This document shows, in pieces, positions 47,177 to 56,904 of a stretch of DNA of 64,000 nt. The notes under the pieces were generated by a model, which ran no database searches, had not been told where the DNA came from, and worked only from the letters and a program-made list of their open reading frames with translations. This DNA is from Burkholderiales bacterium (GTDB lineage: Bacteria; Pseudomonadota; Gammaproteobacteria; Burkholderiales; Burkholderiaceae_D), in assembly GCA_016200895.1 (NCBI GenBank), contig JACQDX010000017.1:185311-249310 (forward strand), in the 5' to 3' direction. A program made the position numbers and the translations under genes. Positions within the stretch are counted from its first letter, which is position 1; each line of letters starts with the position of its first letter.

Positions 47177-47418
47177 TGCGGTCTCCTGAATTATTGTTGG
47201 TATTGCAGATGCGGGGTGTGACGTGATGTTGCTTTTCGCTATTTTCCTTGTTTGCTGGCTAGCAATTTTTGGTTTTCTATTACGGCATATTATTGTTATG
47301 TCGTATAACAGTTATTCAATATAATAATATTTTGGACGGGATGCAAGTGGGTTTGAGATTTTTTGGTTTGATATTGGCGAATGATGATGTACTCATGGAA
47401 GTATGAAGCTGCGGGTTA

Positions 47419-47609
47419 GCTCCTTCCCCTTCAAGGGGAGATTTGTGGGAATTCGCAAAGCATTGCTTTGCGCCACAAATTTCTAAGCTGCCTGCAGGCA
47501 GCGCAGTGGAACGGTTGGGATGGGGATGGGGTTCTTTAGCAAAGGGTGTATCTTGTCAATCAACCGAAACCCATCCCCACCCTAACCCTCTCCCTTGAAG
47601 GGGAGGGGA
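47419..47609. repeat. Dispersed G/C-tract inverted repeat, copy A
   Basis: A left part with CTTCCCCTTCAAGGGGAG and a GGTTGGGATGGGGATGGGG tract faces a right part with CCCATCCCCACCCTAACCC and CCCTTGAAGGGGAGGGG. Inside is also a GCAAAGCATTGCTTTGC-type palindrome. The element fills most of the 465-base gap between the marR-like gene and the binding-protein gene. A related copy is at 49753-49870. Confidence 0.65.
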
Positions 47610-47641
47610 TTTCAACTTCGGTCTTGGTCAGGCGATTATTA

Positions 47642-48181
47642 TTACTTCGGCTCCACACACAACTTCCCCAACAAGGCACGCAACTGCTGCCTTTCCTTCA
47701 CCGTTAACTGCTGGCTAACCCTGTCATCATGTTCTTTCACTGCCTGCTTGTATTTCTCTAATTGTTTTTGACCGTCTTTGGTCAGATGCAGGTTATAGGA
47801 TCTGCGGTCGCCGGAGTCCTGGCGTTCCAGCAAACCAGCCTGTTCAAAATTGTCGATGATGGCGACTACGCCTGAGCGGGCGATGCCCATGACTTCTGCG
47901 AGGCGGGTTTGTGAAATACCGGGGTTGTTGCTGATAATCACCAGGGACGAAAAGCGCTGGGGAGTGATGTCATATGCACCCAGGCTGGCGGTGAAGTCTG
48001 CATAGATGGACAACTGGGCGCGACGTACGGCGTAGCCTGTGAGTTCTTCAAGGATGTCGTAATCAATGCCTTCAATACGGGCATTGAAGGTTGGGGCTTG
48101 TGGCTTGCTGGCCTGGCGCTTGGGCGCTGCTGCCTTGGGCTTGGCTTGCACTTTGGTGGTGGCTGGTTTTTGTTTGGGCAT
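47642..48181 (-). CDS. MarR-family transcriptional regulator
   Basis: The 179-residue protein has a Lys/Ala/Pro-rich N-terminal tail (about 1-30), then a MarR winged-helix domain: LGAYDITPQRFSSLVIISNNPGISQTRLAEVMGIARSGVVAIIDNFEQAGLLERQDSGDRRSYNLHLTKDG. The SGDRRSYNL wing is typical of MarR. It is divergent from the flavoprotein monooxygenase gene (246-base gap), which it probably controls. The long basic tail is unusual and might bind DNA. Confidence 0.9.
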   Translation of the reverse strand: MPKQKPATTKVQAKPKAAAPKRQASKPQAPTFNARIEGIDYDILEELTGYAVRRAQLSIYADFTASLGAYDITPQRFSSLVIISNNPGISQTRLAEVMGIARSGVVAIIDNFEQAGLLERQDSGDRRSYNLHLTKDGQKQLEKYKQAVKEHDDRVSQQLTVKERQQLRALLGKLCVEPK

Positions 48182-48355
48182 GGTCAGGCAATATGAATGA
48201 GCTTGTTCTTTGAAGTATTGTACATGTTGCGCTATTTTTAATTAACAACACCGCGTTGTATGCTTATTGCCACGCTACAAGAATCAGGCTATGGGCCCCT
48301 GATCGCTCTAAGCCTACTGCAAGAAATTTGCAACACATCTTGTGTTATCCAGAAT

Positions 48356-48378
48356 AATTGTTATACAGTAGAACAATT
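48356..48378. promoter_or_regulatory. Candidate MarR operator before the monooxygenase gene
   Basis: AATTGTT (48356-48362) and AACAATT (48372-48378) form an inverted repeat with a 9-base spacer, 50-72 bases upstream of the monooxygenase ATG. This is a plausible site for the divergent MarR-type regulator. Confidence 0.4.
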
Positions 48379-48427
48379 AAGCCGTTTATTAAAGACGTGC
48401 AGCATTATAATTTTGCAGGAGGAAGAC

Positions 48428-49684
48428 ATGAAAGTGGTAATCGCTGGTGCCGGTATAGGTGGCCTGACTCTTGCACTGATGTTGCATGAGCGCGGGATAG
48501 AGGTTGAGGTGTATGAAGCTGTCAATGAGATCAAGCCGCTGGGTGTGGGCATCAATCTATTGCCGCATGCGAGCCAGCAATTGTGTCAGTTGGGGCTGGA
48601 GAGTTGTCTGGCTGAGCGTGGCATTGAAACTTCATCACTATCTTATTTCAATAAGTTTGGTCAAAAAATCTGGCAAGAGCCGCGGGGACGTGCAGCTGGT
48701 TATGACTCACCGCAATATTCGATACACCGTGGTGAGTTGCAGATGACTTTGCTGCAAAATTCCATAGACCGGCTGGGTGCCGGGCGCATACACCAGGGGC
48801 ATGCATTCACGTCTTTTGAGCAGGTGGCGGACAAGGTCATTTCTACGTTCACCAGACAGGTGGATAAAGCGGCGGTGCTGGTGGAGTCTGATTTGCTCAT
48901 CGGTGCTGACGGCATACATTCAGCGGTGCGGCGCTTTTTGTACCCGCAGGGTGACCAGCCGCGTTTTTCTGGCCGCATGTTGTGGCGTGGGGTGACGGAA
49001 GCTGAGCCGTATATGGATGGGCGCAGCATGTTCATGGCGGGGCATCAGGACCAGAAATTTGTTTGTTACCCTATCTCAGAACCATTGCGGGCGCAGGGTC
49101 GTTCGCTGATTAACTGGATTGCAGAGTTGCGTGTGCCGGGTGGTGAACTGCCTGCCTCAGACTGGAATCGCAAGGTGGATAAATCTACGTTCAGCAAGCC
49201 TTTTGACAGCTGGAACTGGGGCTGGATAGATATCCCTGACCTGATAGCAGCGTCAGAGGTGGTGTATGAATTCCCACTGGTGGACCGTGACCCTTTGCCG
49301 CGCTGGACTTTTGAGCGGGTGACGCTACTTGGGGATGCTGCCCACCCCATGTACCCGATAGGTTCAAACGGCAGTGCGCAGGCGATACTTGATGCGCGCT
49401 ACCTGACGGATTGTTTGCTTAATGAAGCGAGTATTTTGTATGCGCTGCGTGAGTATGAAGCTGAACGTTTGCCGCGTACTACGGGCATCGTATTGCGTAA
49501 CCGTATGAATGGGCCTGAGCAGGTGATGCAGATGGCGGAGGAACGTGCGCCGCAGGGTTTTGCGGATGTGAATGAGGTGATTGCGCAGGCTGAGCTTGAA
49601 GCGATATCTTTGCGGTATAAGCGGCTGGCGGGGTTTGATAAGGATGCTTTGCGTGCTGCTGGGGTGGCGGGGAAGATTGCTTGA
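48428..49684 (+). CDS. FAD-dependent monooxygenase (salicylate-hydroxylase/PhzS-like)
   Basis: The 418-residue group A flavoprotein monooxygenase starts MKVVIAGAGIGGLTLALMLHERGIEVEVYE, with an intact GxGxxG FAD motif. It carries the DG motif region SDLLIGADGIHSAVRR (about 155-170) and the second FAD motif RVTLLGDAAHPMYPIGSNGSAQAILDARYL (about 298-327). It hydroxylates an aromatic substrate using NAD(P)H and O2; the substrate is unknown. ATG 48428 is chosen because GGAGGAAGAC directly precedes it, although the frame is open to 48260. It is divergent from a MarR gene. Confidence 0.9.
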   Translation: MKVVIAGAGIGGLTLALMLHERGIEVEVYEAVNEIKPLGVGINLLPHASQQLCQLGLESCLAERGIETSSLSYFNKFGQKIWQEPRGRAAGYDSPQYSIHRGELQMTLLQNSIDRLGAGRIHQGHAFTSFEQVADKVISTFTRQVDKAAVLVESDLLIGADGIHSAVRRFLYPQGDQPRFSGRMLWRGVTEAEPYMDGRSMFMAGHQDQKFVCYPISEPLRAQGRSLINWIAELRVPGGELPASDWNRKVDKSTFSKPFDSWNWGWIDIPDLIAASEVVYEFPLVDRDPLPRWTFERVTLLGDAAHPMYPIGSNGSAQAILDARYLTDCLLNEASILYALREYEAERLPRTTGIVLRNRMNGPEQVMQMAEERAPQGFADVNEVIAQAELEAISLRYKRLAGFDKDALRAAGVAGKIA

Positions 49685-49752
49685 TGTGTTTTATGGGCTC
49701 TTTGTGTCATCGAAGAGCATGGCCAAATTTAAAAAATAACCTGATTGGTTTT

Positions 49753-49870
49753 GCTCCTTCCCCGTCAAGGGGAAGGTTGGGATGGGGATGGGGTTCCGAC
49801 GCAAATATCCGTCCGTCTATCATTAACCGAACCCCATCCCCACCCTAACCCTCCCCTTGAAGGGGAGGGA
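49753..49870. repeat. Dispersed G/C-tract inverted repeat, copy B
   Basis: The left arm (about 49753-49796, CTTCCCCGTCAAGGGGAAGG then a GGGATGGGGATGGGG tract) and the right arm (about 49827-49870, ending CCCTTGAAGGGGAGGG) are inverted copies with roughly eight mismatches in 44. It lies between the convergent monooxygenase and katG genes and may act as a terminator-like structure. Related to 47419-47609. Confidence 0.65.
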
Positions 49871-49922
49871 ACCCAATCAGCACCAAATCCATGCTAAATA
49901 TGATTGTTGACTCAACCTTAGG

Positions 49923-52484
<2,562 letters not shown>

Positions 52485-52733
52485 ATGAACGACACTACAC
52501 AACTCCCCCCATTGCCAGATCGCCTGTCGGTTGATCCGCGCAGCCCTTATCATGTTGCCGCCGTGTTCCAGCACGATGTCGGTATTAAGCTCAATGGCAA
52601 AGAGCGCAATGATGTTGAAGAATATTGCATCAGTGAAGGCTGGGTCAGCGTTGCCGCTGGCAAGGCACGTGACCGCAAAGGCAATCCTTTGATGATCAAG
52701 GTCAAGGGTGTGGTTGAGGCGTTTTACCGCTGA
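52485..52733 (+). CDS. DUF3297 family protein
   Basis: This 82-residue protein matches the small conserved DUF3297 family of proteobacteria: LPPLPDRLSVDPRSPYHVAAVF, then VGIKLNGKERNDVEEYCISEGWV, then GKARDRKGNPLMIKVKGVVEAFYR. There is no membrane segment. Its function is unknown. The length and ends are typical of the family, so the gene is intact. Confidence 0.88.
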   Translation: MNDTTQLPPLPDRLSVDPRSPYHVAAVFQHDVGIKLNGKERNDVEEYCISEGWVSVAAGKARDRKGNPLMIKVKGVVEAFYR

Positions 52734-52871
52734 TTGCTACTACTTCGTTGCAGCCGGGTGCTGGCTAGAATGCAGTGCCCGACTCTTCAGGCCAGAACTG
52801 GCCGTCTGGACGTCTGGTTATATATGACGCCAAACTTTCTTCCTCAATAACATTACCTGCCTGTTTGCTGT

Positions 52872-53690
52872 GTGGATGGGCATACTGGTTTTGTTGCTTG
52901 CATGCCGGATCCAGATTCACCAATGAAGCCCACTCTCCTGCCACATGCTGTATCCCGTTTGCGCTCTGCACGTCTTATGCGTAGCACCAGGCCGTTCCTG
53001 GCGCGTGGTGGCCCCAAGGGCGAGCGTTGTGGCGGCTGCCGGCTGATCCTGAGTCATTGCCTGTGCGAATTGCGCCCTATCGTGCCTACCCGCGCGGGGG
53101 TGTGCCTGCTGATGGCCGAGCATGAGACGCTCAAACCCAGCAACACTGGCTGGCTGATTGCCGATGTGGTGCCTGATACCATGGCGTTTGGCTGGGCACG
53201 TACCGAGGTTGACCCAGCATTGCTGGCGGTGCTGGTTGACCCGCAATGGCAACCTTATGTGGTGTTCCCGGGTGAGTTTGTTGCGCCGGAGCGGGTGATT
53301 ACGGAATTGCTGCCTGCTTGCCCGACGGATGCAGGAGTGTCAGATGCAATCGGCAAGCGCCCGCTATTCATTTTGCTGGATGCCACCTGGCCAGAGGCGC
53401 GCAAGATATTCAAGAAAAGCCCATACCTGACGCAGTTTCCCGTGTTAAGCCTGTTGCCGGAGCAGCTCTCACGCTATCGGCTGCGCCGTTCACGGCGGGA
53501 CGATCACTTGTGTACTTCTGAAGTGGCAGCCTTGTGCCTGGGTTTGGCTGGGGAGACTGCTGCTGCGCAGGCGCTGGAGATGTATCTCGATTTGTTCACT
53601 GATCATTATCTGCGGGCAAAGCAGCAGTTGAAGGTCGAGTGGGAGGATGAATTGCATTTACAGATGAGGGCTTTGGTGGAGGGATTGTAG
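52872..53690 (+). CDS. DTW-domain tRNA-uridine aminocarboxypropyltransferase
   Basis: DTW-domain (TapT/TuaA-type) enzymes add a 3-amino-3-carboxypropyl group from SAM to a tRNA uridine. The protein has the N-terminal Cys motif ERCGGCRLILSHCLC, a central LLMAEHETLKPSNTG, the DTW-like motif FILLDATWPEARKIFKKSPYL (Asp-Ala-Thr-Trp), and RLRRSRRDDHLCTSEVAAL. The start is uncertain: 52872 gives 272 residues, but ATGs at 52923 and 52977 also precede the Cys motif, and the first 35 residues are not family-like. Confidence 0.87.
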   Translation: MDGHTGFVACMPDPDSPMKPTLLPHAVSRLRSARLMRSTRPFLARGGPKGERCGGCRLILSHCLCELRPIVPTRAGVCLLMAEHETLKPSNTGWLIADVVPDTMAFGWARTEVDPALLAVLVDPQWQPYVVFPGEFVAPERVITELLPACPTDAGVSDAIGKRPLFILLDATWPEARKIFKKSPYLTQFPVLSLLPEQLSRYRLRRSRRDDHLCTSEVAALCLGLAGETAAAQALEMYLDLFTDHYLRAKQQLKVEWEDELHLQMRALVEGL

Positions 53691-53708
53691 AGACATATAT
53701 ATTCCGTT

Positions 53709-53823
53709 GTAGGTTGGGCCGGGCCTCGCTAGGCTACGGTTTACCAGCCCAACACTTGGTGTATAAATAACGCATACATTGCCGAGGCCCAGTGTTGGGT
53801 TGATGAAGCGCAGCCCAACCTAC
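53709..53823. repeat. GTAGGTTGGGC inverted repeat
   Basis: GTAGGTTGGGC (53709-53719) faces GCCCAACCTAC (53813-53823). Inside, CCCAACACT (about 53748-53756) faces AGTGTTGGG (about 53791-53799). The nested arms make a compound BIME-like element between the DTW gene and the MarR/OhrR-type gene. Confidence 0.6.
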
Positions 53824-53901
53824 CAAAGCATCAACGTCTGTAGCATTTGCTGACTATCCCAAAGTGCGATAGGCTAACGCCATGCCAAAATTTGAGTACC
53901 T

Positions 53902-54336
53902 ATGACCACCCGCAAACCACCCCTGCTTTCAGAGCATCTTTGTTTTAGCTTGTACTCTACGTCACTGAAGATGACGCAGTTGTACAAGCCGATGCTGGCC
54001 GAGTTGAATCTGACTTATCCACAATATCTGGTCATGGTGGTGTTATGGGAAGAAGAAGGGCTGGGCATACGCGATGTTGCCACCCGCCTGGAGCAGGACT
54101 CAGGCTCGATTACACCTATCGTCAAGCGTCTGGAAGCCGAGGGTTATCTGCTGCGTAACCGCGACCCCAAGGATGAACGCAACCGCGTACTGACCCTGAC
54201 TGATGCTGGCAATAAACTACGCGCTGCCGGTGTACGTATCAGTCAGCAAATTGCCATAGCCTGCAATTTGCAGATGACCGATGTCCAACAGCTCGCGGCT
54301 GGTCTGGAAAAACTGAGCCACAATCTCGATCGCTAA
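53902..54336 (+). CDS. ohrR: MarR-family regulator, OhrR type
   Basis: The 144-residue protein opens LLSEHLCFSLYSTSLKMTQLYKPMLAELNLTYPQYLVMVVLWEEEGLGIRDVATRLEQDSGSITPIVKRLEAEG. This places a Cys (residue about 14) at the peroxide-sensing position of OhrR proteins, followed by the conserved LTYPQYLVM segment and a MarR wing (RNRDPKDERNRVLTLT). OhrR represses peroxide-defence genes until an organic hydroperoxide oxidises that Cys. The downstream gene here is an exported hydrolase rather than ohr, so the target may differ. Confidence 0.86.
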   Translation: MTTRKPPLLSEHLCFSLYSTSLKMTQLYKPMLAELNLTYPQYLVMVVLWEEEGLGIRDVATRLEQDSGSITPIVKRLEAEGYLLRNRDPKDERNRVLTLTDAGNKLRAAGVRISQQIAIACNLQMTDVQQLAAGLEKLSHNLDR

Positions 54337-54387
54337 TAGTTTGGCATAAGCTGACTTTGTCATCGCTGAAAAAAATTAAAATTAACT

Positions 54388-54473
54388 TGCGCGCTAATTA
54401 TTAGCACGCTACTATTCGCAGTATGGCAAAGCGCAAAAGGCGGGAAATGCCATTCAAATACTTAGCGCGCTAA
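54388..54473. promoter_or_regulatory. Candidate OhrR/MarR operators
   Basis: Two sites share the word GCGCGCTAA. The first contains the palindrome CTAATTATTAG (54394-54404); the second is the perfect palindrome TTAGCGCGCTAA (54462-54473). Both lie between the regulator and the hydrolase gene, the second 50 bases before the hydrolase ATG. They fit a dimeric regulator bound at a promoter. Confidence 0.5.
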
Positions 54474-54522
54474 CTAATTTCAGGCAATTTTATTTTTTAA
54501 CTATTTTTTGAAGGTCATCATC

Positions 54523-55290
54523 ATGAAAAACATCAGCAAAACCGCATTGGTCTTATCTGTCGCCCTGTCCTCTGCTGCAGCCTTGCCTGGTCATGCATTG
54601 GCCGCCACCAGCAGCGACACTACGGTTGTCCTGGTCCACGGCGCTTTCGCTGACGGTTCAAGCTGGAACCAGGTTACTCCGTTCTTGCAGGCTAAAGGCG
54701 TGAAGGTCATCGCCGTACAAAATCCATTGTCTTCGCTGGCTGATGATGTGGCTGCAGTGCAGCGCGTGGTCGATGCGCAGACTGGCAAGGTTGTGCTGGT
54801 GGGCCATTCATGGGGTGGTGCAGTCATTACACAGGCTGGTAGCAGCGACAAGGTCAAGGCGCTGGTGTATGTGGCTGCCTTTGCGCCTTCCGAAGGTGAA
54901 GCACTGGGTGGTCTGGGCAAAGATTACCCTATACCTCCAGGCATCGCTACCTTAAAACCGGACGCCAATGGCAATCTGGAATTGTCGCCAGAGTCATTTG
55001 CGACTAATTTTGCGCAAGATGTTCCAAAAGAAAAAACTGCTGTGCTGGCAACTACGCAAGGCCTGCTGCCAGCCAAGGTGTTTGGCGAACCAGTTACATT
55101 CGCTGCATGGAAAAACAAACCAAATTATTACATCGTTGCCAGCAAAGACCGCATGATAGATCCGGGCTTGCAAGCTGCGTTTGCGAAAAAGATCAATGCC
55201 GTAACGACCACGCTGCCGACCAGCCACGTGCCTATGTTGTCACAGCCTAAGGCAGTTGCAGATGCGATTCTGGCTGCGGTCAAACAATAA
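54523..55290 (+). CDS. Exported alpha/beta hydrolase
   Basis: The 255-residue protein has a signal peptide (MKNISKTALVLSVALSSAAALPGHALA), then an alpha/beta hydrolase fold: VVLVHGAFADGSSWNQV, nucleophile elbow VLVGHSWGGAVIT (Ser at about residue 99), acid in VASKDRMIDP, and a C-terminal catalytic His in LPTSHVPMLSQP. It resembles periplasmic esterase/haloperoxidase-like hydrolases often found under MarR/OhrR control. ATG 54523 is preferred over the in-frame TTG at 54508 because the signal peptide begins there. Confidence 0.88.
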   Translation: MKNISKTALVLSVALSSAAALPGHALAATSSDTTVVLVHGAFADGSSWNQVTPFLQAKGVKVIAVQNPLSSLADDVAAVQRVVDAQTGKVVLVGHSWGGAVITQAGSSDKVKALVYVAAFAPSEGEALGGLGKDYPIPPGIATLKPDANGNLELSPESFATNFAQDVPKEKTAVLATTQGLLPAKVFGEPVTFAAWKNKPNYYIVASKDRMIDPGLQAAFAKKINAVTTTLPTSHVPMLSQPKAVADAILAAVKQ

Positions 55291-55368
55291 TCCTGACGGC
55301 AAAACGCAGTTCGCTAGTGAACAGGCCGCGCTGTTTTTTGGGCGCTGTCTGTTCAATCACGGGTTTAA

Positions 55369-56802
55369 CTACGCAGCATTACCAGGTATTTGCCCATTGT
55401 CTGATGCTGTATTACGACTGATGGCTGCCAGATAGCGCTGGGCTTCTTCCCAGCTAATGGTGACATCGCCAGGTGTATCGTTATTCGACACAGCAGCCAT
55501 GACTTCTTCTTGCTGGCGTCTTTGCTCTTGCTGTTCTTTGTGCAGGCGCTGTTGTTCATCTTTCTGCCGGCGCTGTGCATCTTCTATGGCGTGCAGGCGG
55601 TTTTGTCTGGCGATGAGTGCACGCAGGGCGGCGCTAGCCTGTTCGCGCCTTTGTTTTTCCAGCTCCTTGCGTTGCCGTCTTTGTTCAGCACGCTGGCGGG
55701 CCGCTGCTTCTATCGGTGATTCTTTTATTTCTTGCTGCTTGCTATAACTTGCTGCTTTGCTTTGTGCTGCATTGGCAAGCGGCCTGGCTGCAACCTGCAA
55801 AGTCTGCAATAGCGCACGCACACTGGCTGGGCGCTGGTCTGGCTGGATGGCAAAACCACTTTGCAAGACTTGCCACTGGGCGGCATTCAGTGCTGCCGGT
55901 TGTATAGGCTGCTGCTGGGGATGGCGATATTCGCCGAAGGGCATGGCTGCTTCCAGCATCTGGTAAATCATGACAGCGACGGCATATACATCAAGACCAG
56001 GGCTATGCTGATGGCTGCCCGCTTCTGGCGCGCGGTAACCTGCCGTACCGGCATAGGGTGAACGCGATGGCGTCATGCTGGTGGAAATCAAGCCTGCCTG
56101 GGTATGGCTACGCAAGCGGGCTGAGATACCAAAATCGAGCAGCTTGATATCGCCTGTCTTGGTCAGCAAGAGATTACTGGGTTTCAGATCACGATGGACG
56201 AGCTTGTGCTTGCACCATGCATAGTCCAGGGCATCTGCCACGGGGCTGAGCATGTCCAGCACTTGCTTGAGGGTACAGCGGGTGTGTTTGATCAAATAGT
56301 TTTCAAGATCGTGCCCGTCCAGATATTCCATGATGATGAAATAGCTGTTGGTGGCGGGGTCGCGCGCCCAGTCATATACCCGGACGATATGTTCATGCGC
56401 CAGTCTGCGCACCAGCGATGCTTCTTCCACCAGCAGCCGCGCATGGAGGGCGCTTTGGGTCAGTTGAGGTGGCAAAATCTTTAGCGCAACTGTCTCGCTA
56501 TGGCCAAGCTCAGCCTGGGTTGCCAGGTCACTGGCTTGCCATACCTGGCCCATGCCGCCCTGCCCTAAGAGTTTTTCCAACCTGTAGCGTTTGGAGACGC
56601 CGCCCACTTCTTGCCCGGCCAGAAAACCCAGGTCAGTACCTTGTGCAGGTTCTTGCGCGGTCTTGTTGGCCTGCCGGGAAATGGCTGGGGCAAGTTCGTT
56701 ATCGAGGATGGCGTCCTTGCGTTGCTTGAACTCGTCTTCTGTGAGCAGGCCTTCATCCAGCAATGCGCGCAATTCACGGATTTTTTGTAGTGGCGTTTGC
56801 AT
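55369..56802 (-). CDS. Ser/Thr protein kinase with N-terminal SHOCT-like and C-terminal basic coiled-coil regions
   Basis: The 477-residue protein starts with a SHOCT-like helical hairpin (IRELRALLDEGLLTEDEFKQRKDAIL, about 8-33). A canonical Hanks kinase domain (about 75-345) follows: LGQGGMGQVWQA, VALKILPP, catalytic VHRDLKPSNLLL, metal DFG in IKLLDFGISA, and RAPEAG. After it comes a highly charged Gln/Arg/Lys/Glu-rich coiled coil (about 365-445). No membrane helix is present, unlike many PknB-type kinases. It is the last gene of a minus-strand group with the SPFH-like protein gene upstream. Confidence 0.9.
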   Translation of the reverse strand: MQTPLQKIRELRALLDEGLLTEDEFKQRKDAILDNELAPAISRQANKTAQEPAQGTDLGFLAGQEVGGVSKRYRLEKLLGQGGMGQVWQASDLATQAELGHSETVALKILPPQLTQSALHARLLVEEASLVRRLAHEHIVRVYDWARDPATNSYFIIMEYLDGHDLENYLIKHTRCTLKQVLDMLSPVADALDYAWCKHKLVHRDLKPSNLLLTKTGDIKLLDFGISARLRSHTQAGLISTSMTPSRSPYAGTAGYRAPEAGSHQHSPGLDVYAVAVMIYQMLEAAMPFGEYRHPQQQPIQPAALNAAQWQVLQSGFAIQPDQRPASVRALLQTLQVAARPLANAAQSKAASYSKQQEIKESPIEAAARQRAEQRRQRKELEKQRREQASAALRALIARQNRLHAIEDAQRRQKDEQQRLHKEQQEQRRQQEEVMAAVSNNDTPGDVTISWEEAQRYLAAISRNTASDNGQIPGNAA

Positions 56803-56904
56803 TGTGATGACTGGTCTTCTTTAACTTGGATATAGGGCGTGACATTAGTTTGCTGCGATTTTCAGCTGAGATTTCCAGCTACAAATCGCAGCTTCGTCCT
56901 CTGC

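Noticed and set aside
47400..47620. Palindromic tracts as a possible phage attachment site
   Set aside because: The same family recurs at 49753 and no integrase is nearby, so a dispersed repeat explains it better.
48260..48427. N-terminal extension of the monooxygenase frame
   Set aside because: The FAD motif begins at the later ATG, which has a strong ribosome-binding site; the upstream part contains the likely operator and promoter.
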